64,000 nt of DNA from Bolinopsis microptera (taxonomy: Eukaryota; Ctenophora; Tentaculata; Lobata; Bolinopsidae). The stretch lies in the NCBI RefSeq assembly GCF_026151205.1, contig NC_087073.1:22222270-22286269 (forward strand), read 5' to 3'. A model generated the notes under the pieces. The model made no database searches, was not told the DNA's origin, and worked only from the letters and a program-made list of their open reading frames with translations. Below are positions 10,101 to 22,000 of the stretch, in pieces; position 1 is the first letter of the stretch; each line of letters opens with the position of its first letter. Position numbers and translations under genes: made by a program.

Positions 10101-13100
10101 GATATATATCCCTTAGAGGGGCCGTTATTCTGCTGTAGTACCCAGCTCTACTTAAACTACAACTCTATTGCCGTCTAAATATAATATGTCTAATTGTTGA
10201 TGCGATCTGAATGTTTGAATATATTAAAATATTGATAAAAGAGGTCAAAGGAATGTTACAATGCCAGGACGGTGTAATTTGAGTAATTATCTTATAAAAG
10301 TGTAAGTATGGCTTGTTTCCCGCCCAATATCACATTCAAACTAACTCAGAGAGCCCACTTGTACGCTATGAGGAAGTGTGTGTAAGTGTGTTCACTAATT
10401 TGATGTTATTAGAATCACGTGTAAAATGCACTAGTGAACTACACAGGTAGTTCACTAGTTTAGTTGTGTACGGTAGCTAGTTGAATAATGGCAAGCAGCC
10501 AAATTGCCAACAATTAAAACTTAACAATTTAACACGGGAGCAAGAGTTATCATGAAACAGTCCTGCATGTACGAATGCAGCATTTATATTCTAATAATAC
10601 ATGTACTGTACCTTGACGGTGACAGTGCTGGCGAATGCTTTAGCAGAATCCAGCTCCTTCTGGTGCACAGTGGTGAGCTGCTCGCGCAGAATGCGCTTCT
10701 CCTCCTCGAAGTGCTCGCGCGCTTTGCCGAGTGCCTCGCTCAGCTGCATTGCGAACTCTTCCGCAGCTTCCTTCTTTCTTATCTTCCTAACGTGTGTTGA
10801 GGAAGTCTCTCTTCGTAGTTCTGACAGCTCCTAGATAAATTAATATTGTTATTTTTTATTCCACACATTAGAAATTAGGAAATAAAACTAAACCCGGTAT
10901 AATTGTATAACGTCTATTTCTATGCAGACTGCATGCATGATCATATCTGGGATATTTAAATAACTTGATATGAGTATCATCCGAATTTATTGTGTAAGCT
11001 AACAAGGCGATCGTTCAGGGAATTATTGACCAGATTGTTTAAAAATCATTATATTTATTACATAGCAATCTTATAAAATGTTAATAAGTGGGCCAAAAAA
11101 GTACACAGAATAGCATCACTTGACAGTTCACATGCTATTAATAGAAAAGACTTTTTTGGACAATAAGGTTAACTTATCTGGCGGGGAAATCAGAATACAC
11201 TAAAAAAGGTATAAATATAATAAACTAAAAGAACCTTTTCTTTGAGCGAATCTTTGAACTCCATCTCCTCCCTTAGAGTCTGAGTCTTATTCTCGATATC
11301 TATCCTCTTTAGAGTCTCTCTGTCCAACTCGTCCTTGAGATCTTCTAAATTCTTCCTTAGATTCTTCAGGTCACTCTTCATGCTCTTCTCCCTGTCTGAA
11401 TACTCTTTCAGCTGTTGTTTTAGTCTAGTTATGTCGTTTTCGTAGTTTGAAATTACTCGTTCCAGTCGCACGATCTCTTTTTCTGATGATTTCCTGAGAA
11501 AATGAACCAATTATTTCATTAATTAATCAGCAAATGACAAGATGTCTCGAATGGTAGTGAATTTGAGAAATGAATGTAACTAGCTTATTTAAGCGATTTT
11601 GCCTAATGATGTGAAATGACCACAGGATAGTTTTTGAGCTAGACTAATGGAAGGGAGGCAACTTTACTTTATCTAAACTAATCATTTAGACGAAAGGACG
11701 TCTAATTGTATAATTATCACTTTTTCTTTCACTGGGGGCCCAGTGATCTTGACTTAAAATTTAAAACTTGCTGTAAGATTTATAGCTTACTGTACAATAC
11801 ATGGTGAGTGGTGACATAGTAAGGGGTAGTAATTAAATAAGGAGATTAATATAACTACCTGTTATTTTGCTCGTCAGCAAGCTGTTTTCTGATCTCATCG
11901 TTCTCTTTCTGTAATCTCTTGTTATTTGCCTTGGCCTCCTGGATGTCTCCCAGAGCATCAGCAAATTTCTGCTCCAGCTCTTCAATCAGCTTCTTCAGTC
12001 TCTCTATCTCCCCATCTTTATCTTCAAGATCTCTCTTTAGATTATCGATGGCATCAAGATTTCGACTTGCTTCGAGTTCGAGAGCTGCCTTCGCGTTGGC
12101 TGTTTCATCAAGGAGTCTGCGGGCTTCTTCGATCTCGGTGTGGAACAGATCTTTGAGGGATTCCTGGATCTTACTAAGCTCTCCGTCAACCTGTTTTGTT
12201 GGTTTATTTTTAACTAGATAGAAGGAGCTGAAAATAGCAGAATTAATTTTATGGATTTTTGGACAACATTTCATGCCGTTGCGTTCCTAATAATTGATTG
12301 TAACAACAAAATAAAACAAATTTATTAACGAACATAAAAAATTAAAAATCATATGAAGACTTCCATGTACTCATGATCATGAGAACTATGTGACCAGATT
12401 CCTGAGCTGTCAATCAACTAGTTTCGGTTAAATGCTATCAACTAAGGATTCGTCATCTAGCAGATTCTAATTTCAAATATAATAAATCAGTGTATAATTG
12501 CGACTTGTTGGACAGATAAACTTTAAAGGGATGAGCGTAAGCATGAAAAGAAAGCAGGAAATTACTATGATGGTCGCATTTAGGCCAATGAGGGTATGGA
12601 GTGTGGCGGTACAACAAGAAAAACTCTGAACGATATACGCCGACCAAAATACAAACTTCAAACTGCAAAAAGAGACAAACATTGCAGCGCAAGCAAAACA
12701 CAAGGTCCATTTAAACTAGAAACTAAAACACACGTACCAAAAGTTCACTATCAAACAATTAACAAACTAGATTCCAAGAAAGCTGCCCCCTAACTTTACA
12801 CACATATACACAAAGACACGATATAGATAATGGCTTGTCCCAGCATACAACAACAGAGATAAGATACAAGGGCAGGTCTCTCCCACAAGTTGGGATGGCC
12901 TGAGGTGCTTATCTCCTTTTCAGTAACCCTAAGCCACTCTGTTTCGAGGCACTATGCTAGCTGTAGGGGGGTTAGTCCTACGAGCCAGAGACTGTGTATC
13001 ACCAGCCGAAGCTGTACCAAATCACAGCTTGGTAACTGGCCGACTTGCATCCGACCGGATTTGGACCCGGCCTTCTGCTTGGGAGGCGATCGTGTTACCA

Positions 13101-14421
13101 CTACACCACCCAGCCGTCCCAGCATGGGAAGTGGCAACTGTGTAACATATTATGTAAAATGCTGTAGTAGAGTGGACCTTAATTACATTGTGTGAAGATA
13201 TTTCATAGCCAGAATTCCCAGAATTAAAGATAACCCGATTGGAGTGGGATAAACGGCAGTCCAAATTGGTTTACCCAATTTCGCATATAATGTTTTCCGT
13301 TAGTAATTCCCATTTCCCATTCTAATATTATAGAATATTCTTGTTACATAAATTATTACGAAACCCTAATTAACTGTAAAAACCTTAATTAACTGACCTG
13401 AATGGGCTCTTTAATCTCCTTGAGAGATCTCATGTGGTTATCATAGACCAACAAACGTACAAAAAAATCATGTGAAGACTTCATGAGAACTAAGTGACCA
13501 GATTCCTGAGCTGTCAATCAACTAGTTTCGGTTAAATGCTTTCAACTAATATAAGGATTCGTCATCTAGCAGATTCTAATTTCTAATATAATAAATCAGT
13601 GTATAATTGCGACTTGTTGGACAGATAAACTTAAAGGGATGAGCGTAAGCATGAAAAGAAAGCAGGAAATTACTATGGTGGTCGCATTCAGGCCAATGAG
13701 ACTGTGGAGTGTGGCGGTACAACAAGAAAAACTCTGAACGATATACGCCGACCAAAATACAAACTTCAAACTGCAAAAAGAGACAAACATTGCAGCGCAA
13801 GCAAAACACAAAGTCCATTTAAACTAGAAACACACATACACAAAGTTTACTATCAAACAAACTAGATTCCAAGAAAGCTGCCCCCTAATTTTACACACAC
13901 TTACACAAAGACACGATATAGATAATGGAGGAGCTTGCCTTGTCCCAGCATGGGAAGTGGGAATTGTGTAACATATTATATAAAATGCTGTAGTAGAGTG
14001 GACCTTAATTACATTGTGTTCAAAGATATTTCATAGCCAGAATTCCCAGAATTAAAGATAACTCGATTGGAGTAGGATAAACGCCAAACGGCAGTCAAAA
14101 AGTCCAAATTGGTTAATACCCAATTCCGCATATAATGTTTTCCGTTAGTAATTCCCATTCTATTATTATACAATATTCTTTTTCCCCTTTTTATGTAAAT
14201 TATTATGAAACCACAATTAACTGTAAAAACCTTAATTAACTGACCTGAATGTGCTCCTCGGTCTCTTCAATCTCCTTGAGAGATCTCATGTGGTTTACAT
14301 AGACCAACAAACGCTCGTTCAGGTCCCGGAGCTCCTCCTTCTCACGGCATCGGGTGGTCAAACTCTTGAAGTGTTCTGGTGATTTGGGCCGGTACGGCAT
14401 GTTGGGGGTTTGTGTTGCCAT
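7121..14421 (-). CDS. Nuclear lamin (intermediate filament), nine coding exons
   Basis: Coding exons, all with matching splice phases: 14421-14245, 12190-11859, 11493-11235, 10830-10612, 9743-9567, 9166-9041, 8440-8291, 7907-7755 and 7324-7121, giving 598 residues. The protein has a short head, coil 1A ([17 protein letters not shown]), coils 1B and 2, the rod end [16 protein letters not shown], a basic nuclear-import motif (SRKRQR), and a lamin-tail Ig fold ([13 protein letters not shown]). It ends in CSLM, a CaaX box for farnesylation, which makes it B-type-like. Lamins polymerise under the inner nuclear membrane. The acceptor nine bases before this ATG may receive an upstream 129-codon exon or a spliced leader, so the true N-terminus is open. 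The intron between exons 1 and 2 contains a tandem duplication and a SINE. Confidence 0.93.
12353..14313. repeat. Tandem duplication within the lamin gene (intron plus part of exon 1)
   Basis: Bases 12353-13450 and 13471-14313 are two copies of the same segment, colinear and highly similar apart from a SINE in the first copy and small indels. The right copy ends inside the genuine coil 1A exon. The left copy therefore carries the 3' part of that exon (about 13396-13448), still open for about 20 codons ([15 protein letters not shown]...) and still with its GTCAGT donor, but with no acceptor. It is a truncated pseudo-exon. Confidence 0.85.
12847..13115 (-). mobile_element. tRNA-Gly(CCC)-derived SINE with 10-bp target duplication
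   Basis: Read on the minus strand from 13115, the element begins with a tRNA-like head: GGTGTAGTGGTAAC (A box), then an anticodon arm with loop CTCCCAA, then GGGTCCAAATCC (B box). The best match is tRNA-Gly, anticodon CCC, with substitutions that break the acceptor stem, so it is not a working tRNA. An unrelated body follows and ends in a TTG-rich tail. GTCCCAGCAT flanks both ends (12837-12846 and 13116-13125). The paralogous duplicated segment near 13940-13955 has the uninterrupted site, which defines the insertion exactly. Confidence 0.85.
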
Positions 14422-14649
14422 CGTAGCGTCCTGAAATTGAAATATGTTAATCATAAAGGTGATCACAATTTACAGATGACTTAGCTCTAATACATCGTGT
14501 CATGTGAATTGGTCATCTCTTTTAGTCTTTAGAGTTCATTGTCACGATCAGCAATATTGAGAGGATTACAAACTGTATATTTAATTGATACCGACGGGAT
14601 CCCGACAGTCTTAACATTTGAAGTCTGTCTTAATCATAACTCTACTTAC

Positions 14650-15036
14650 TAGCATGCCTTTTATGTTAGCAATAACATACTGTTTATCTCTCCTTTCTAA
14701 GGACGTGTAATGAGGTCCAAAGCTTTCAACATGACTTTCCAAATCCGAGTCAAAACTCGTGTTGGACTCTATATCAACAATATCCACATTAACATCATCC
14801 CAAGACAGCCGAGGAATCTTGAATTTTGGCAGAACTTTGTACTCCTCGATGCTTTTGGAATAAACACCGCTCCTAGTTTCAATGGTGCTGGAGAAGGACT
14901 TCGTGGAGACCAACTCAGTTTCGGACACCTCCAAAACGGCATCTTGTGGAGTAGGTTCTGGTTCTTGTGGAGTAGGTTCAGGGGATTTAGCCTTTTGTTT
15001 GCCAGACGAACTGGCTGCAGCATTCCTTCTCGGCAT
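14650..15036 (-). CDS. Possible N-terminal head exon upstream of the lamin
   Basis: A 129-codon open stretch begins with MPRRNAAASS, contains the proline/glutamate repeat PEPTPQEPEPTPQ, and stays acidic and Ser-rich. It ends at a strong donor, CTA|GTAAGT, in phase 0. The next acceptor downstream (TTTCAG|GACGCTACGATG at 14430) is also phase 0 and opens the lamin exon, so splicing them gives a continuous 730-residue protein with a 132-residue extra head. This is inference; the exon may instead belong to a separate small gene. I do not recognise the sequence, and no other exon for it is evident. Confidence 0.5.
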
Positions 15037-16482
15037 TTCTGGAGCTTAAAAGTGCGACCACAGAAAGCAAACGATAACTTACAAAGCTATTAATGTATGG
15101 CAACGTTCGCGGGCTACATGCTCACATTATGTCATTTCCGGGATATAACGCCATTCTGCATGAATTAAAGATAGTGAGCCTATCATAGAGATCTACAGAC
15201 TATAGAGGTTATAATAGTAGCAACAAGCAAGCCAGTACTATCACGTACAGTGTGTCACGTGGTCCAATAAGATACGGCTTGTTCCAGATGTGGTCCATGT
15301 GGCCGGGCAAGGAAATCATTACACACGTGTTAGGTAGTAGGAATGTAGTTGTGTGGTTACTTTTCCCCTATACATTAAGAGATTAGGCTACTGTAAGTAG
15401 AGTCAGTCGTTAAGAAACACTGGAACAATAAGCAAAATACTGGCGCAAGTTGACCCATTGATTCTTTATCTGTAGTTGATGTATGTCAGTTCCGTTAATC
15501 GTCAGTATCAGTATGTCTTATGTCTGTCAATACTGCAAGATAGAAATATGATTTAGATAATCATTTGAAAACAAGATATAGCTACAAAAAAAGCATTTTC
15601 TACTGAAAGCATGATAATGAAACGTTTGTAAAAATAACCAATAACATGATGAGCAGACAAACCTGATTCTTCTAGTTTAGAAGAGTAAAGTTGAGTTAGC
15701 CGGGGTTTGTCGCTAGCTTTTTGATGGAAGTAGCCGGAGTGAACTGTCCGTTTCTATCACAGAAATTCGGGCTACTGGCGTCCTCGCTAAAACGAAATAA
15801 GGGGCTTCTTAAAACAGTGAAACAGGGTAATTCAGAAAATGTTATAACAATGTAAGACAAATATTCCAACAATTGAATGTATGAATACAAAATGAAGCAG
15901 TAAAAGTCGTGCATGCAGTTCGTATTTTTTATGGAAATATATGACTCCTACCTGACTGCTCCGGAGCCAAGTTTCCCAATTTTCAAATTTTGTACGATAA
16001 ATTTGTTAATACAGTAATTGGGACAACGTTTGGAGAATGAACGAACTCATTTTATTGGACGAATTGAGAATTACTACATCCAAACGTGGATTTATATATT
16101 GAACTTGGCAAAACATCAAAATCAAAGAAAATGTGTATGGGGTCACAGGCAATACGGGTCACGTTGCCAAGCTTTAACTTTTCTTAAAAACCATCAAAAC
16201 AATCAATCATTAACTTGTTCTTCACTAGTCCATAGGATAGATCGGTACTTGGCCCAGAATGTGAGATTTATTTACAGTTCTTATTTTCTCCTCTACTGAT
16301 CATAAAGCCCCTTATTAACATTGAATGCTTTCTGAGCAGGTGACCAGAGCTACTGAATGTCCAAAAACAAAAATTGAATCAAAACAACAATGTTTATAAA
16401 TTAATTAACTGCCCGGCCCTAGCAGAGTCTAATTTTTTTGTGGTATTAGAGGTATAATGAGCTCAAACAGTTTCACTCCTGC
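15037..16482. other. Intergenic between lamin and NDUFV1
   Basis: No convincing gene. A minus-strand open segment at about 15696-15787 follows a CGTTTTAG acceptor-like site and ends in a stop, but no upstream partner exon is seen. The right-hand end is probably the NDUFV1 3' UTR. Confidence 0.45.
16267..16272 (-). terminator. Poly(A) signal AATAAA, probably NDUFV1
   Basis: AATAAA on the minus strand, about 210 bases after the NDUFV1 stop codon. Confidence 0.5.
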
Positions 16483-17880
16483 TCATGATTCAGCACGTCG
16501 GGGTTCCATCTTCTCCTGGTATTTCTGGATCCTGTCCTCTATCTCCCCTCTGAAGTGACGAATAAGACCCTGCGCAGGCCATGCTGCTCCATCACCCAGA
16601 GCGCAGATAGTGTGTCCTTCAACTTGATACGAGATCTCAAGCAACATGTCGATCTCCTCAGGCTTGGCATTACCCTCAACCATCCTGTAGAGTATCCTAG
16701 CCATCCAGCCAGTACCTTCTCTGCAGGGGGTGCACTGTCCACAACTCTCGTGCTGGTAAAAGTGCATGAGACGAGCAATGGCCAGGATGATGTCTGTATC
16801 CTTGTTCATCACAATGACGGCAGCAGTTCCGAGTGCTGTCTTGACCTCGGCCAGAGCGTCGAAATCAGTGAGTACAGTGCTGCAGGTTTCCAAGGGGATG
16901 ACAGGAGTGGAGCTGCCACCAGGGATGACTGCCAACAAGTTGTCCCAACCTCCGATGACTCCACCGGCGTGTTGCTCGATCAGTTGTTTTAGAGGAATAC
17001 TCATTTCCTCCTCTACAGTTGTGGGACAGTTCACGTGTCCAGAAATGTTGAAGAGTTTGGTGCCAGTGTTACGAGGTCGACCAAATGAAGCAAACCAGTC
17101 AGGACCACGACGGAGGATTGTTGGGGCAACTGCGATCGTTTCTACGTTGTTAACGGTAGTTGGGCAACCGAACACGCCTACATCTGCTGGGAATGGCGGC
17201 TTCAGACGGGGCTTTCCAGCTTTTCCCTCTAGAGACTCTATCAGAGAGGTTTCCTCTCCGCAGACGTACGCTCCAGCTCCTCTGTGAATGTAAATGTCAA
17301 AATCATATCCAGAATCACAAGCGTTGTGTCCAAGATATCCCTTCTCATAAGCCTGATTGATAGCCCTCATTAAGTTAGATGTCTCGTGATAGAACTCCCC
17401 TCGGATGTAAATGTACGCAGCTCTGGCCCCCATGGCGGACCCAGCAATCAGACATCCCTCGATCAGCTTGTGGGGGTCGTGCCTCATGATCTCCCTGTCC
17501 TTACATGTGCCAGGCTCTCCTTCATCTGCGTTAACAACCAGGTACTTTGGGCGACCATCATCTGGCTTGTTCATGAAACTCCATTTAAGCCCGGAAGGAA
17601 ATCCCGCTCCACCTCGACCACGGAGTCCAGATTTCTTCATCTCATCTACAATCCATGCGGATCCCTTTTGGATTATCTCTTTTGTTTTGTACCAGTCACC
17701 ACGGGCCTCTGCTCCCTGTATTCCCCAATCATGTCGGCCGTACAGATTGGTAAAGATTCGGTCTTCATCCTTAAGGTTACCGTAAGAATCTTTCAGAAGA
17801 GTCTGTGATGTGGAGATGTTCCTACATGCAGTTAGCCGAGCACCATTCCTAACTAAAGACGTGAGCCGATTGCTGATCAT
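16483..17880 (-). CDS. NDUFV1: NADH:ubiquinone oxidoreductase 51 kDa flavoprotein 1 (complex I)
   Basis: A 465-residue protein in one exon, matching the roughly 464 residues of the human protein. It carries FMN and NADH in the matrix arm of respiratory complex I and passes electrons from NADH to the iron-sulphur chain. Visible features are an N-terminal basic, Ser-rich mitochondrial targeting peptide; the nucleotide and FMN motifs [13 protein letters not shown] and [33 protein letters not shown]; and the 4Fe-4S cluster ligands [11 protein letters not shown] plus the Cys in [13 protein letters not shown]. The frame is open further upstream, but ATG at 17878-17880 is chosen because TTCAG lies 13 bases before it and the protein then matches family length. 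The 5' region faces the EPC gene about 1.1 kb away. All key residues appear intact. Confidence 0.96.
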   Translation of the reverse strand: MISNRLTSLVRNGARLTACRNISTSQTLLKDSYGNLKDEDRIFTNLYGRHDWGIQGAEARGDWYKTKEIIQKGSAWIVDEMKKSGLRGRGGAGFPSGLKWSFMNKPDDGRPKYLVVNADEGEPGTCKDREIMRHDPHKLIEGCLIAGSAMGARAAYIYIRGEFYHETSNLMRAINQAYEKGYLGHNACDSGYDFDIYIHRGAGAYVCGEETSLIESLEGKAGKPRLKPPFPADVGVFGCPTTVNNVETIAVAPTILRRGPDWFASFGRPRNTGTKLFNISGHVNCPTTVEEEMSIPLKQLIEQHAGGVIGGWDNLLAVIPGGSSTPVIPLETCSTVLTDFDALAEVKTALGTAAVIVMNKDTDIILAIARLMHFYQHESCGQCTPCREGTGWMARILYRMVEGNAKPEEIDMLLEISYQVEGHTICALGDGAAWPAQGLIRHFRGEIEDRIQKYQEKMEPRRAES

Positions 17881-17893
17881 ACCATCTAAAACC

Positions 17894-19038
17894 CTGAACA
17901 GAGGTGTACAGATTAACTCGATGGAAACCAAAATACTCTTTACAGAAACTAACAAAAAACCACCAAAGTTCCGAAGTAAACTTGTTTAGAGTAAGTCCGA
18001 TCTTAAGAGGTGGATTTGAAATTCAAAGAAATTTTCTATGACCCAGAAAGCTACGACAGAGATAAATTAACGTGATAATGCAAAACGTGTACGGCACGTG
18101 TGTAACACTGCACACACTAACTAATAAGCAATAAGCAAGTTTGCGCTAAGAAGTTATAATAATGTGCTGTTACACACAGCGTATAACAACATAACTACAT
18201 CACAGCTACAGAGATATGCAATCAGAGTGTAAGTAGGCGACCAGCAAAGAAAACACACTAGCTTGATACAAAATCACACTACGAGACTCAACAGAACGCT
18301 CGATTAGATTTTGAGGAACGCAAAATAGACGAGCCAGATCTCGCGCGGCTTATGTAAAAACAGAATTGGATAACCAGGAATCAAATTTAAAATTTATTAT
18401 AAGTAAATTGATTTACAAATGAAAATTTATATTGAATACATTCATGCATTTTTCATTTATACAATAAATTTGGTATTAAATTAAATCAAATTATAATTAC
18501 CATGACGTTACGTTTAACTTATTTCATGAGCAGTTATATTTTGGTAGCATTAAAATATTTAAAAATTTCAATCAGTTATTAGATTAACGATTATTTAATA
18601 AATCGAAAGGTGAAAACACTTATTTAAAATTATTTTGGCTCTTTATCTTAACTTTACTTTAGATTCGGAAACTTCAAGGCGCCGCGCAGAAAGATTCTCG
18701 TAGAGAACTGAATTGTACGCTAAAACGCAAAATATTGTAAAGGAGCAGTATTAGTCGATGCGTGGTTATTTGCTAGGTACCTCTGCAATATATATGCGCG
18801 CGCACCATTTCTTTGTGAGAGATCAGGCTTTACTGCCCGCCATATTGAATTCTGTAACAAAATGTATACCGATGCGTATGTTTGCCGTCAGTTCATTTGC
18901 TCGTTTTGGGAGTTTGTTTTGCTTATTTTGGCTTATTTTGATCCAAATATTCCCTAGTGATGCTAGATGTGAAGTCCCGGTGGGTAGATCGAAGATCGGT
19001 ACCCTGTACTGCTGCCTTCTCTGACCCGTTTTCCGGTT
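17894..19038. promoter_or_regulatory. Divergent NDUFV1/EPC intergenic region
   Basis: The two genes diverge from this 1.1-kb stretch, whose middle (about 18360-18660) is very AT-rich. It should hold both promoters or a shared one. No clean TATA box can be assigned. The NDUFV1 5' UTR is probably split, because an acceptor-like TTCAG lies 13 bases upstream of its ATG. Confidence 0.45.
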
Positions 19039-22000
19039 ATGAGTAAAGTTTCTTTCCGTGCCCGAGCTCTTGATGCCACTAAAGCACTCCCTATCTATCG
19101 GAGTGATGAGATACCGGACCTTTACGACTACAATGTCATCAACAGGGCGGTCCCCCAGATGCCTACGGGAATGGAGAAGGAGGAAGAATCGGTGAGCTAC
19201 TCTTAATGCGTCGCGCGCCCGAAGCGCGCGTTTTTTAAGTGCTAACAACTTTGAGCTCCTGCGCGGCGTATCACGTGCCAGTCACGTGTGTTGGGCAGCG
19301 CGTGTTACATCCAGCATTCGTGTGTGCTGCTATTTTAAGAAAATTGTTTTGAGTTTGGTGTGTATGTGTTCGTCTTGGTTCCCCGTTTCTCACCGCACCA
19401 CTTTCCTGGATCAGTCGTGATGCTTGACTGTTCCGATCGTAAGCCCTTAAGTTTCAGTCTCTGTACTGGAACTCCTGTGGATTTAATCTTGGAAACGAAG
19501 CACACTTCCGGATGTAATTTAGTCTACATAATAGGTATTTTAGGATTCTTATAAATTCCCCTTCGATACATGTTGATCCTAATGTTAACATCATGTTTAT
19601 TATTAGGTTGGAAGATCAATAACAGAGGTCTTCTTATTACAAACATGTGTTGAAATTTTTAAATATGCAATGTCCTAAAAGTAGGTTACATAGTCTCACT
19701 AATAACAACCATGAGAACAGCACTGGACAGGAATTTTTAATGTATATTTAAAATAAATGAAACGTCAAAAAAATTCAATCTTGAGAAAAAAATTCAATCT
19801 GTGTGAGATACCACTCATTAACGCCAGGAAGTCTGGATTTTACGGGAGCCATTACTTGCTACAAATTTTAAAATACGCAACACATGGGGATCTTCCCCGT
19901 TTAAAATTGCGGTAAATATTTCCCCTTAAAGGAGTAGCAAAGATGGGGAATCATTTCATGAAAATTGTTATGCCATAAATGTTGGTGGTCAACAGTGGCG
20001 AAAATTGGAAAATCATTCATTAAATTTAAATATATTTGCTAACGATGGAACTCGAGAAAGGAAAATAAACATTTCGATGAAAATCACGCAAGTTTTTTTC
20101 TTCTCGCCAGGAATTCCGGGAATCTCAGAAATTGGGTGTAGTAAATTTTCGATGGCCACCACCTCCGTAATTGATGGAATGTGGTTACAAATTTATCTGA
20201 ATATGTTAAAGATCGGTGGCTGGCGGGTGACACTATCTTGGGCTCATAGCGGTGGCTTAAAATTTCTAAAAATTGTAATTTTAAATGTTTATTGCAGTCT
20301 CCATCTCTTATAAGGGTATAATACTAGTTTATCAGCTAAAATCAAACATAAAAATTACCCAAATTGGCTAATGATTATCACCACTAATTAGCTATATTAT
20401 GGACGGTAGCATAGTGTAGGTAACTGAGTAGTGGATATTACAACCAAAATATAGTTTAATAGTAATTGGTCTATAAATGTAATTAACTCTGAACAAGTAT
20501 ATCTTGTTCAGAGGTATCAAAATCTTAATGGGATTCTGATACGAAATTTATGTTTGGTAATCTGATTTGACTTTCAAGCTATATGGCATGCTAATGCTCC
20601 TCAAAATGTTTACCCGAGATTGTTTTACACTGCACTATTCACTTAAGACGAGCGAATGAAAAAATAGTGGTTTCAACCGTTCGATTGTCCCACCATTGCA
20701 TGGTCCATGATATTATATAAACTCTGCGACCTGTTCCTCGGAACCTTTACCGCCAATGTCATTCGAATAGTACTGATCTTAACTTATTAATAGTTCTGAT
20801 CTTAACTTATCGAATAGTACTGATCTTTACTTATCAAAAAGTACTGATCTTAACTTATCGAATAGTACTTATCTTAACTTATCGAATAGTACTGATCTTA
20901 ACTTATCAAAAAGTTCTGATCTTAACTTATCGAATAGTTCTGATCTTAACTTATCGAATAGTTCTGATTTAACTTATCGAATAGTTCTGATCTAACTTAT
21001 CGAATAGTACTGATCTTTACTTATCGAATAGTACTGATCTTAACTTATTGAATAGTTCTGATCTTAACTTATCGAATAGTACTGATCTTAACTTATTAAT
21101 AGTTCTGATCTTAACTTATCGAATAGTTCTGATCTTAACTTATCGAATAGTACTGATCTTAACTTATTAATAGTTCTGATCTTAACTTATCGAATAGTAC
21201 TGATCTTAACTTATTAATAGTTCTGATCTTAACTTATCGAATAGTTCTGATTTAACTTATAGAATAGTTCTGATCTTAACTTATCAAAAAGTACTGATCT
21301 TAACTTATCGAATAGTACTGATCTTAACTTATTAATAGTTCTGATCTTAACTTATCGAATAGTTCTGATCTTAACTTATCGAATAGTACTTATCTTAACT
21401 TATCGAATAGTTCTGATCTTAACTTATCGAATAGTTCTGATCTTAACTTATCGAATAGTTCTGATCTTAACTTATCGAATAGTTCTGATCTTAACTCATC
21501 GAATAGTTCTGATCTTAACTTATCGAATAGTTCTGATCTTAACTTATCGAATAGTTCTGATCTTAACTTATCGAATAGTACTGATCTTTACTTATCGAAT
21601 AGTACTGATCTTAACTTATCGAATAGTTCTGATCTTAACTTATCGAATAGTACTGATCTTAACTTATCGAATAGTTCTGATCTTAACTTATCAATAGTTC
21701 CGATCTTTCTTCTAAAATAGATGATTTTAGAAGAAAAATTGTCTTACATAATTTTCTAGCTCGAACACAAGGGTTCCCCGGCCCCCTTGCATAAATGTTG
21801 TACAAATTGTACACATTTTTTACAAATTTCGTGTCTTTTAGTATTATTAATTTGGTACTAAAAGATTCGTCTTATCAAGCTGATATAACGATTATGTTTA
21901 AAAAAATTAAAACTGATACTTTTTGAGTCATAGGCATTTTAAAATCTGCCATTTTTGGCCCTTTTTTACGATGAATTTTACTAAGTCCTTTGAGGCCAGA

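Noticed and set aside
13050..13115. A functional tRNA-Gly gene
   Set aside because: The acceptor stem does not pair and the B box is mutated. Flanking target duplications and a non-tRNA body show it is a SINE head.
12896..13264. Short open frames over the SINE as genes
   Set aside because: They fall within the mobile element and its target flank and have no protein-family signal.
15696..15914. Possible terminal exon ending in KKLATNPG on the minus strand
   Set aside because: It has an acceptor-like site and a stop but no upstream partner exon. NDUFV1 already ends cleanly with its own stop codon.
16539..17808. Several plus- and minus-strand open frames of 60-173 codons overlapping NDUFV1
   Set aside because: They are other-frame shadows of the strongly conserved NDUFV1 sequence, with no motif or start context of their own.
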